This document shows, piece after piece, positions 7,401 through 13,390 of a stretch of 17,324 bases of DNA (the stretch's first letter is position 1; every line of letters begins with the position of its first letter). The notes under the pieces were generated by a model that saw only the letters and a list, made by a program, of their open reading frames with translations, was not told where the DNA came from and made no database searches. Origin of the DNA: JBEAOO01 sp041164825 (GTDB lineage: Bacteria > Pseudomonadota > Gammaproteobacteria > Burkholderiales > Burkholderiaceae_C); NCBI GenBank assembly GCA_041164825.1, contig JBEAOO010000260.1, positions 1-17,324 of the forward strand, written 5' to 3'. Position numbers and translations under genes: made by a program.

Positions 7401-7615
7401 GCGCTGCCCTTCCAGGCCGACCATTGCATCAGCTGCTCGGGGTCGCGCACCAGGGCGCTCAGCAGGTGGTCGGAGCTGGTGATCCACACCAGCCCCAGCG
7501 CCAGGTACAGCCCGGCCGCCGCCCAGGCCCGGCGCAGCCGGTGCGGCGGGGCCGTGGCGCCTTCGGGTGGCGCGTCGGGCGTCTGGCTGGGGCTGAAGGG
7601 CGAATGGCGGGTCAT
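4409..7615 (-). CDS. Membrane PAS-PAS-PAS-PAS-GGDEF-EAL cyclic-di-GMP enzyme
   Basis: This 1068-residue bifunctional cyclic-di-GMP protein has two membrane helices near the N-terminus (about residues 33-57 and 69-86). Four PAS-type sensor domains follow (about 100-218, 222-342, 388-496 and 500-620), with a coiled stretch at 342-385. The GGDEF diguanylate cyclase domain spans about 622-795 with an intact GGDEF at 708-712. RRAD at 699-702, five residues before it, is a product-inhibition I-site. The EAL phosphodiesterase domain spans about 800-1060 with EAL 837-839, Asn896, Glu928, Asp958-Asp959, Lys979, Glu1015 and Gln1035, the usual metal and catalytic set. Both activities therefore look possible, and the net direction cannot be read. 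The ATG at 7615 overlaps the upstream stop as ATGA and has no ribosome binding site, so translation is probably coupled. It is the last gene of the three-gene unit. Confidence 0.95.
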   Translation of the reverse strand: MTRHSPFSPSQTPDAPPEGATAPPHRLRRAWAAAGLYLALGLVWITSSDHLLSALVRDPEQLMQWSAWKGSAYVLITAALAWVLLRRSEQQSQRHARAEGELRQTIALADAGIAIHDREGRYLDANPRLAEMLGRSAALLRQHHFLDLTHPDDRQQCAQGVARLLDGTLDRLREEKRYLRPDGSEFWALLTVTLVRDPHGAPSHFIAVVQDIANLKAAQAASQALTQQLQALVRCIPDAVTVRDLDGRYRLCNPAAALLLQRDAASVVGRKLEEVHPAGVAATLRHMDHRALDSDEPLRREFASGELQQGDMVLDVRMVRMAPEPGGTPGVLTLARNVSAEHAAMRRLKAAEERQRELLEDAQRSRTALLSVLEDQQLAQGALSASEARLRATVAALPDLLFLFNREHCFVDLWASRPELLIAPREQVLGRSVDELLPPGLAQLARSHIDAVLRDHALQVFSYGVQTPVGERRFEMRMVPTDTGEVLAVARDITEQQEAESQLRLAAAVFDGTLEGVIITGADKRIVSVNKAFTTLLGYAADEVIGQTPRMLSSGRHGAEFYAEMWRALDTVGHWQGELWNRCKDGSLIPELLSINRVCDTDGRVTHFIGVFSDISRLKASEEELEFLAHHDPLTQLPNRLLFQTRLDQALIEAERDNMPLAVLMLDLDRFKDVNDSYGHLTGDALLRHVAERLSLRLRRADTLARLGGDEFALLMQNVQHPEDPARLAGELIAALAEPWQSGDGVELTTGVSVGIAMYPDHGRSAQTLLQGADAALYRAKADGRGMYRYFADEMTAAARERLSLESRLRRALVDGQLRLHYQPQVDIASGRVVGAEALVRWLDPVEGLISPVRFIPVAEATGLIGEVGEWVLREACRQGKQWIDAGLPALTMAVNVSPRQFHLGDLGALTQEVLLDTRFPPEHLELELTESALMEREQEALGVLQRLRGLGVRLAIDDFGTGYSSLAYLKRFPLDVLKIDRSFISDIPHDADDMEISSAIIAMGHSLGVKVLAEGVETVDQLAFLRLKNCDQYQGFLRSKPLPPEEFEALMRDEMSRVARAAFGGLS

Positions 7616-9366
7616 GAGCGGGTGGGTGGGGTGGCGGCTGCGCCGGTATCGGTATCGGTATGGGGCTTGGCCTTGGCCGGGCCATCAACCTCAGCCTCGG
7701 GGTAGCGTGGCGCGGCGCCGCGCTCGCTCAGCAGCGCATTCACCTCGTGTTTGAGTTCCGCCACGCGGGCTTCGCGGCCCAGCATCACGCGGTGCCAGCG
7801 CTGCAACTCGTCCACCTGGGCTTGCAGCCGGGCGTCGCTGTCGCGCTGGTCGGTCACGTCCAATGCCCGCACGATCAAGCCCGCGTGTTGGCCGGCGCTG
7901 TCGCGGCGCGACACCACCTCGGTGAGGTACCAGCGCAGCTCGCCGTCAACGCGGTAGAGGCGCAAAATTTCGCTGCCGCTTTGGCCCTCGCGGGCGGCCC
8001 GCTGCCACTGTGCGCGCAGCTTGGTGTGGTCGTCCGGGTGCACGGCATCCATCCAACCGCCTGCCACCGCGCGCTCGCGTGTTTGCCCCGAAAAGCGCAG
8101 CCACGCGTCGTTGCACCACAGCGAGCCGCCTTTGGCGTCGGCCGTGAACACCAGCGCCTGGCCCGCGTTGGCCAACACGCGGTAGTGCCACTCGCTGTCG
8201 GCCAGCGCCTGCTCAATGCGGTAGGTTTCGTTCACATCGCGAAACACCAGCACCACGCCGGTCAACTGGCCATCGCCGCGGCGGATGGGCGCGGCGCTGT
8301 CGGCGATGTGCGTGCGCGTGCCTTGGCGCGACACCAGCACCGTGTGGTTGGCCAGGCCCACCACCACGCCGTCGCTGAGCACCCGCGCCACGGGAATGGC
8401 CGCCGGCGCGCCGGTGTGCGCGTGTTCGATGCGAAACACCTCGCTCACCGGGCGGCCGCGCGCTTCGTGCTCGCGCCAGCCGGTCAGCGCCTCGGCCACC
8501 GGGTTCATCAGGGTGATGTGCTGGGCGGTGTCGGTGGCCAGCAGCGCGTCGCCGGTGGAATACAAGATGGTGGCCAGCCGCTCTTCGCTGGCACGCAGGT
8601 CGGCTTGGGCGCGCTGCTGCGCCTCGGCCATGGCGTTGAAGGCCAGGGCCAGTTGGCGCACTTCGCCCACACCGCGCGGCGCGGCGCGCGCGCTGCCATC
8701 GCCCTGGGCCAGGCGCCGGCTGCTGTCTTCCAGCCGGGCCAAGGGCCGCACCACCTGGCGCTGCAACCACACGCCCAGCAGCACCATCAGCAGCAGTTCG
8801 CCCAACAAGGCGGGCAGGCGCTGGCGCACCGCCAGCCAGCGGGCGTCGGCCCGCTGCACCTGCAGCGACATCACCACATACAGCGCCAGTGGCTGGGCCT
8901 GGGGTGACTGGTCGCCACCGGTGATCCAGTGGTTGGACAACAGCGCCGACAGCCGCTGTGGGCCCGGCTCCCACAGCAGGTCGGGCGGCATCTGCCGCAG
9001 CGCCTGCTGCAGGCGCGCATCGGTGTAGCCGAGCACGTGGCCCTGCGCGGCTTCGCCAATGTGGGTGCGGTCGGCGCTGAGCAGCACACGGCCGCGGCCG
9101 TCCATCACGTAGGCCGCCATCACGCGCGGGTCGGTGCGGGCCTCGGCCAGGTCGGCCCACAGCGTCACGTTGTTCTCGGGCGCGCCTTCGGCCGCGTGGC
9201 CCTCCAGGCGATGCACCATCAACCGCAGGTCGGCCCGCGCGGTGGCCTCCACTTCGGCCACACCGTGGCGCACGCTCAGCCACACCGTGAGCCCGGTGAT
9301 CAGCGTCAACAACAGCGCGATGCCCAGTGGCAGGGTCAAGCGCAGGGGCCGCGGCGAACGGTTCAT
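7612..9366 (-). CDS. Membrane sensor with HAMP and two PAS domains, no output domain
   Basis: The start is the ATG at 9366-9364, which overlaps the upstream stop as ATGA. The frame stays open to 9843, but that part is the shadow of the upstream gene. The 584-residue product has a membrane helix (about 9-32), a periplasmic region (33-183, with AYVMDGRGRVLLSAD resembling a Cache/PAS-like strand) and a second helix (184-202). It continues with a HAMP linker (203-255), PAS 1 (about 260-380, DALLATDTAQHITLMNPVAE), PAS 2 (about 385-505, with the PAC-like LRLYRVDGELRWYLTEVV) and a helical tail (505-550). There is no kinase, GGDEF, EAL, methyl-accepting or DNA-binding domain. It probably passes a signal to the co-encoded GGDEF-EAL protein by contact. 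The tail contains a TDTDT run made by a hexamer repeat. Confidence 0.9.
   Translation of the reverse strand: MNRSPRPLRLTLPLGIALLLTLITGLTVWLSVRHGVAEVEATARADLRLMVHRLEGHAAEGAPENNVTLWADLAEARTDPRVMAAYVMDGRGRVLLSADRTHIGEAAQGHVLGYTDARLQQALRQMPPDLLWEPGPQRLSALLSNHWITGGDQSPQAQPLALYVVMSLQVQRADARWLAVRQRLPALLGELLLMVLLGVWLQRQVVRPLARLEDSSRRLAQGDGSARAAPRGVGEVRQLALAFNAMAEAQQRAQADLRASEERLATILYSTGDALLATDTAQHITLMNPVAEALTGWREHEARGRPVSEVFRIEHAHTGAPAAIPVARVLSDGVVVGLANHTVLVSRQGTRTHIADSAAPIRRGDGQLTGVVLVFRDVNETYRIEQALADSEWHYRVLANAGQALVFTADAKGGSLWCNDAWLRFSGQTRERAVAGGWMDAVHPDDHTKLRAQWQRAAREGQSGSEILRLYRVDGELRWYLTEVVSRRDSAGQHAGLIVRALDVTDQRDSDARLQAQVDELQRWHRVMLGREARVAELKHEVNALLSERGAAPRYPEAEVDGPAKAKPHTDTDTGAAATPPTRS
7644..7661. 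repeat. Hexanucleotide repeat CGGTAT x3
   Basis: Three perfect CGGTAT units lie inside the 3' end of the HAMP-PAS-PAS gene and encode alternating Asp-Thr on the minus strand. The unit is two codons, so gain or loss would change tail length without shifting the frame. Confidence 0.9.
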
Positions 9367-10388
9367 GAGCGGGCCTCTGGCGCGTTGGCGGCGGGCAAGC
9401 CGATGTCGCTGCTCAGCCCCTCCAGCGGCACCGGCGCGCGCAGCAGGCCGCTGGCGCGCATGCTGCGCTCCAGCGACATGGCGCTGCTGGGCAGCAAGGG
9501 CTGCGCGCCGCCCAGCCAGGCGCGGTTGGTCGCCACATCGGGCAGCTTCAAGGTGGAGAACGAGGCGGCCAACTGCACGGGGGGCAAACCGAGCCGCGCG
9601 CCCAGCAGGGGCTCGACCGCGGCGCGCTGCTCGCGGTAGCGGTGCATCGCCGCAAAGTGCCCGCTCACCAGTTGCCGCAGGCCCTGTGGGTTGCTGTGCA
9701 GCACCCGGCGGTGCACCGCCAACACATCCAGGATGGCGCCGGGCATCTCGCGGCTGTCGAACAGCCGCAGGCCGCCTTGCGCCGACATCTCTTGCACATA
9801 GGGCTCGTAGCTGACGATGGCCTGGACCTTGTTTTTTTGCCACGCCAGCAGGTGCTCGGTGGCCGGCAGGTAGACGCGCTGCACGTCATCCGGGGCGAGG
9901 CCCGCCACACGCAGCGCGGCATCGAGCAGCAGGCCCGCCACCGGGCTGGCCTCCAGGCCCACCCGCCGCCCGCGCAGGTCGGCCAGCGTCTGCACCTCGG
10001 CCTGGGCCATCAGTGCGTCGGCGCCGGCCGATTCGTCAAACACCAGCACGGCCACCAGGTCGAGGCCATCGGCGCGCACCGAGATCAGCTCGTCCAGCGT
10101 CAGCCCCGCACCTTCCACCGTGCCGGCAGTGAGCGCGCGCAGGGTGTCGGTGGCGTTGGGCATTTCAATGGCGCGCACCCGCAGCGGGTCGTACAGGCCC
10201 AGGTCTTGTGCCAGGTGAATGAATTGGTAGCCGGCCCAGCGGTTGGTGGCCACGCGCAGCAGCGGCTCGGGCCGTCCGCAACCGGGCAGCGCCGCGGTCA
10301 GGGCCAATGCGCCAACGGCTTGCATCGCCCGGCGCCGATGGGGCGCAGGCGGGGGCTGCAAGGGCGTCGAACGAGAAAAGAGGGGCAT
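9363..10388 (-). CDS. Lipoprotein substrate-binding protein, NMT1/SsuA-like
   Basis: This 341-residue protein begins with an arginine-rich n-region (HRRRAMQA), a hydrophobic segment and a lipobox-like LPGC ending at Cys37, so it is probably lipid-anchored outside the cytoplasmic membrane. The RRR could also hint at Tat export, but the full twin-arginine motif is absent. The mature part has the type II periplasmic-binding fold of the nitrate/sulfonate/thiamine-precursor group: LRVATNRWAGYQFIHLAQ, LTAGTVEGAGLTLDELI, LRGRRVGLEASPVAGLLL and VQAIVSYEPYVQEM. The ligand is unknown. No ABC permease or ATPase lies beside it. Instead its stop overlaps the start of a HAMP-PAS-PAS gene, which is followed by a GGDEF-EAL gene, so it may act as a ligand sensor rather than a transport component. 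It is the first gene of the unit, with the promoter expected in 10389-10624. Confidence 0.9.
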   Translation of the reverse strand: MPLFSRSTPLQPPPAPHRRRAMQAVGALALTAALPGCGRPEPLLRVATNRWAGYQFIHLAQDLGLYDPLRVRAIEMPNATDTLRALTAGTVEGAGLTLDELISVRADGLDLVAVLVFDESAGADALMAQAEVQTLADLRGRRVGLEASPVAGLLLDAALRVAGLAPDDVQRVYLPATEHLLAWQKNKVQAIVSYEPYVQEMSAQGGLRLFDSREMPGAILDVLAVHRRVLHSNPQGLRQLVSGHFAAMHRYREQRAAVEPLLGARLGLPPVQLAASFSTLKLPDVATNRAWLGGAQPLLPSSAMSLERSMRASGLLRAPVPLEGLSSDIGLPAANAPEARS

Positions 10389-10624
10389 GAAGATGCGATC
10401 GGTCGGGCGTTCGCTGTCAGCGGCTTGCGGCGCGGGAAACTCATCAGTGGCTCATGTGGGCCTGATCTTAGTGGGGCTTGGCCCCGATGTATGCGCGAAT
10501 AAGCGCTCGGTTTTCAGTGAGAACCTGACAAGACTGGCCTGTGCCTCCAGGCCTTGAGGTGGGTCAAGGGGCGAGGGGCCCGGGCGCGCTACGGTGCAGG
10601 TCTGTGATTTTTGCTGGGCCCGTG

Positions 10625-11869
10625 ATGACCGTTGACTCTCTTGATGCCGTTGCGCTTGATGCCGTTGCTCTGGGCGCCATGGCCCCCGAGTTGCGTCCCG
10701 CTTGGCTGCGCGCCGGGCTGCGCCCCTTGGTGCTGCGCGGACGCACGCTGCTGCCCATCTTGCAAGGCGGCATGGGCGTGGGCGTGTCGGCGCACCGCTT
10801 GGCCGGCACCGTGGCTGCGGCCGGTGGCGTGGGCACGCTCTCGTCGGTCGACCTGCGCCGCCACCACCCCGATTTGATGGCCGCCACCGAAGGCATGCAC
10901 GTGGGCGAGGCCGCCAAGGCGGCCATCAACGCCGCCAACCTCGAAGCGCTGGCGCGCGAGATCAAGGCCGCCCGCGCGCTCAGCCAAGGCCGCGGCCTGT
11001 TGGCCATCAACGTGATGCGCGCGGTGAGCGAATACGGCCCGTCCGTCACCACCGCTTTGCAGCACGGCATCGACGCCGTGGTGGTGGGCGCCGGCTTGCC
11101 GCTCGACCTGCCCGACCTCGCCAGCGAGCACCCCCACGCGCTGCTGATTCCGATCTTGTCGGACGCGCGTGGTGTGCAGCTGCTGGTGAAAAAATGGGAG
11201 CGCAAAAAGCGCCTGCCCGACGCCATCATCATCGAGCACCCGCGCCTGGCCGGTGGCCACTTGGGCGCGGCCAAGGTGGCCGATTTGAACGATCCGCGCT
11301 TTGAGTTCGAGACCGTGTTCCCCGCGGTGCTGGAATTCTTGAAAAAAGCCGGCATCGAAAAAGACATCCCACTGATCGCCGCCGGCGGCATCCGCAGCTT
11401 TGCCGACATCCAGCGCGTGCAGGCCTTGGGCGCCACTGCGGTGCAGCTCGGCACGCCGTTTGCCGTGACCGAGGAGGGCGATGCCCACCCCGAGTTCAAG
11501 CGTGTGCTGGCCGAGGCGCGCGACGAAGACATGGTCGAGTTCACCAGCGTGGCCGGCCTGCCCGCGCGCGCCGTGGCCACGCCCTGGCTCACCGCCTACC
11601 TCAAAGCCGAGCCCAAGCTGCAAACCGTGGTGCACGCCAAGTCGCGCTGCACCAAAGCCTTTGACTGCCTGGCCCAATGCGGACTGCGCGACGGCCTGCC
11701 CGGCTGGGGCCAGTTTTGCATTGACAACCAATTGGCCGCGGCGCTGCGTGGTGATGTGAAGAAGGGCTTGTTCTTCCGCGGTGCGGGCGCCTTGCCCTTT
11801 GGCGACCAGATTCGCAGCGTGCACGCGCTGATGGAGCGGCTGCTCACGCCTGAGCCTGCGTCGGCCTGA
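10625..11869 (+). CDS. Nitronate monooxygenase family flavoprotein
   Basis: The start chosen is the ATG at 10625, giving 414 residues; the frame is open back to 10541, but those 28 residues look unlike protein. The product is an FMN-dependent TIM-barrel enzyme of the nitronate monooxygenase (2-nitropropane dioxygenase-like) family, whose members oxidise alkyl nitronates to carbonyl compounds and nitrite. Visible motifs are LPILQGGMGVGVS (residues 44-55), EHPRLAGGHLG with the expected catalytic His212, IAAGGIRSF for FMN phosphate (about 251-259) and GATAVQLGTPF (269-279). A Cys cluster of pattern C-x5-C-x3-C-x12-C follows in the C-terminal part. A 15-base duplication (10640-10654 and 10655-10669) encodes LDAVA twice at the N-terminus. 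No strong ribosome binding site is visible, and a GTG at 10622 is an alternative start. The true substrate is unknown. Confidence 0.92.
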   Translation: MTVDSLDAVALDAVALGAMAPELRPAWLRAGLRPLVLRGRTLLPILQGGMGVGVSAHRLAGTVAAAGGVGTLSSVDLRRHHPDLMAATEGMHVGEAAKAAINAANLEALAREIKAARALSQGRGLLAINVMRAVSEYGPSVTTALQHGIDAVVVGAGLPLDLPDLASEHPHALLIPILSDARGVQLLVKKWERKKRLPDAIIIEHPRLAGGHLGAAKVADLNDPRFEFETVFPAVLEFLKKAGIEKDIPLIAAGGIRSFADIQRVQALGATAVQLGTPFAVTEEGDAHPEFKRVLAEARDEDMVEFTSVAGLPARAVATPWLTAYLKAEPKLQTVVHAKSRCTKAFDCLAQCGLRDGLPGWGQFCIDNQLAAALRGDVKKGLFFRGAGALPFGDQIRSVHALMERLLTPEPASA

Positions 11870-12315
11870 TTAGCCTTCGGGTTCCAGGGGATCAACAGCG
11901 AAGCTGGCGGTCAGGGCCGTTCGCTGCACTTTTGCGAACCTCCTTCCGAGGCTGGTGCCCGGAGCGCTGTGCCGCATCCACTTTGCTCCGTGTCCTCCGC
12001 CGGCCTGCGGCCGGCTCCCCCTTTACCTGCGCAAAGCGAATGCGGCACAGCGCTCCCCACAACCGGCGGTGGCATGCCACGTCCACGCACGCCGCGGTGT
12101 GGGCCGGGGCGGTGATGGGCCGGGGCGATGTGCGCAGGTAAAGGGGGAATGGGCCGACCGAAGGGAGGACCAGGAGGACACGGAGCACATCGGCCCGGCC
12201 CAGCGCCGCCCTCGCGCCGATCGCCGAACGAAACGCGACCTCCGGCCATGGCGGCCGCGTGCCGAGCACAGAACCTCCCGGCCGTGTCATGCGCGCACTT
12301 TCGCCTGCGCGCCCG
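11870..12315. other. Convergent intergenic region between the monooxygenase and LysR genes
   Basis: This gap of 446 bases has no believable gene. Around 11899-11940, AGCGAA, TTCGCT and GCGAAC can form small alternative hairpins, with only a four-T run, so a terminator here is weak. Bases 11961-12204 are copy 2 of the composite palindromic element. I see nothing definite at 12205-12315. Confidence 0.8.
11961..12204. repeat. Composite palindromic repeat element, copy 2 (244 bases)
   Basis: The layout and orientation match the copy at 4093-4334. Module A (11961-12056, again 96 bases) has a 17-base perfect inverted repeat, GGAGCGCTGTGCCGCAT at 11961-11977 with 12040-12056, and the same GCCGGCC-tgc-GGCCGGC stem. 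A 57-base spacer follows. Module B (12114-12204, 91 bases) has the same terminal inverted repeat with one core mismatch (GGGCCGGGGCGATGTGC at the left) plus a mismatched last outer base. Its internal stem is degraded: GGTCGG in copy 1 is GGGAGG here. The sequence is similar but not identical to copy 1, so the copies are not a recent duplication. Like copy 1, it fills a gap between convergent genes. Confidence 0.88.
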
Positions 12316-13254
12316 TCAACGCCGGCGCGCGGCGGTGCTTCGCGAGCGACTGCGCATGTACAGCTCGGCCACCACCCCGCGCAGCCAGCGGTTGCCGTTG
12401 TCTTGGTGGTAGCGCGCGTGCCAGTGCTGCTTCACCTCAAACGTGGGCACCTCAAACGGGCAAGCGTGCACCGCCAAGCCGCCCAGGCGCGCCAGCGTTT
12501 CGCCAATCTGGCGCGGCAGCGTGACGATCAAATCGGTGGTTGACACGATCGGCGCCAAGCCCAGAAAGCCCGGCAGCGCCAGCAGCACCTGGCGCTGAAT
12601 CTGGTGCGCCACCAGCGCGTCTTCGAGCAGTTGCTGGCCGGTGCCCGCGGCCACCGAGATGTGCGCTTCTTCGGCGTAGCGCTTGAAGCTCAGCGTCTTG
12701 CCCACGCGCGGGTGCTGCGGGTTCACCAGGCACACCCAGTCTTGTGAAAACAGTGTTTGCTGGTAGATGCCCGAGGCCAACCACGGCGCGTAACCCAGCG
12801 CCAGATCAGCCTCGCCCGTCTCCAGCGCGGCGGCGGTGTGCCCATCCATGCGCGCGGCCTCCAAGCGCACGTGCGGTGCCACCGCGCGCACATGGGCCAG
12901 CAACTGCGGCAGCAGCGTCACGTGGCTGGCGTCGGTCATGCAAATGCAAAAGCGCCGCTGCGCGGTGGCGGGCACAAAGTCGGCCTCCCAGGCGGCCAGC
13001 CGGCGCAGCGATTCGAGCACCTCGCGCGTTTGGCCAATCAGTGCGTCGGCGCGCGGGGTGGGCTGCATGCCGGCGGGGGTGCGCACAAACAGCGGGTCGC
13101 GCAGCTGGTCGCGCAATTTGCCGAGCCAGATGCTCACCGTGGGCTGGCTCTGCCCCAGCTGCTCGGCCGCACGGGTGACGCTGCGCGTGCTGTAGAGCAC
13201 GTCAAACAGCTGCAGCAGCTTGGGCTCGGGCAGGGCAGGGGTGGGCTCGCTCAT
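12316..13254 (-). CDS. LysR-type transcriptional regulator
   Basis: This 312-residue LysR-family regulator has its N-terminal winged helix-turn-helix at residues 11-70: LLQLFDVLYSTRSVTRAAE, then LGQSQPTVSIWLGKLRD and DPLFVRTPAGMQPTPRA. A linker helix follows, and then the effector-binding domain (about 95-300), which begins RRFCICMTDASHVTLLPQL and includes GEADLALGY. Length and order are normal for the family. The basic RSRSRSTAARRR tail is an unusual end. It is divergent from the operon starting at 13391, the classic LysR arrangement, and a palindrome with a T-N11-A core lies in the shared 136-base gap. It therefore probably controls that operon and its own gene in response to a small molecule that is not identifiable from sequence. 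Confidence 0.95.
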   Translation of the reverse strand: MSEPTPALPEPKLLQLFDVLYSTRSVTRAAEQLGQSQPTVSIWLGKLRDQLRDPLFVRTPAGMQPTPRADALIGQTREVLESLRRLAAWEADFVPATAQRRFCICMTDASHVTLLPQLLAHVRAVAPHVRLEAARMDGHTAAALETGEADLALGYAPWLASGIYQQTLFSQDWVCLVNPQHPRVGKTLSFKRYAEEAHISVAAGTGQQLLEDALVAHQIQRQVLLALPGFLGLAPIVSTTDLIVTLPRQIGETLARLGGLAVHACPFEVPTFEVKQHWHARYHQDNGNRWLRGVVAELYMRSRSRSTAARRR

Positions 13255-13268
13255 CGGGCAGTCCGGGT

Positions 13269-13295
13269 GGGTGTATTGAATTTCGCAATATACCC
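13269..13295. promoter_or_regulatory. Probable LysR operator palindrome
   Basis: GGGTGTATTG (13269-13278) and CAATATACCC (13286-13295) form a 10-base inverted repeat with one mismatch around a 7-base centre. Its core ATTG-N7-CAAT satisfies the T-N11-A LysR box. It lies 15 bases before the LysR start and 95 bases before the first operon gene, a usual place for a LysR recognition site that also gives autoregulation. Confidence 0.7.
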
Positions 13296-13310
13296 ATGCT
13301 GGTCATTGCA

Positions 13311-13339
13311 TTGCCGAAGGGTGCACATCTGCCTATCGT
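13311..13339 (+). promoter_or_regulatory. Possible sigma-70 promoter of the operon
   Basis: TTGCCG (13311-13316) and TATCGT (13334-13339) are separated by 17 bases and match the -35 and -10 consensus at four positions each. The pair lies downstream of the LysR palindrome and about 50 bases before the first start codon, which suits an activator-dependent weak promoter. This is inference from spacing only. Confidence 0.3.
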
Positions 13340-13390
13340 GGCGGCCATGCGCAGCCCTGTGGGCTGCATCGCTCAAGGACTGGAACCCCC

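Noticed and set aside
4511..7705. A plus-strand open frame of 1064 codons opposite the GGDEF-EAL gene
   Set aside because: It is rich in His, Gln, Arg and Ala with no domain signal. It mirrors the codon bias of the clearly real minus-strand gene, a common effect in GC-rich DNA.
9367..9843. Upstream extension of the HAMP-PAS-PAS frame to 9843
   Set aside because: The extra 159 residues overlap the substrate-binding protein gene and are Arg/Ala-rich. The ATG at 9366 in the ATGA overlap begins a normal signal-anchor sequence.
10473..10553. Small hairpins GGGGC-ttg-GCCCC (10473-10485) and GGCCTG-N6-CAGGCC (10536-10553) as terminators
   Set aside because: Neither has a T-run on either strand, and they lie between divergent genes where no transcript needs to end. 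They may be chance in GC-rich DNA.
10541..10624. Longer nitronate monooxygenase starting at 10541
   Set aside because: The added 28 residues have no resemblance to family N-termini and no ribosome binding site. The ATG at 10625 gives a sensible N-terminus.
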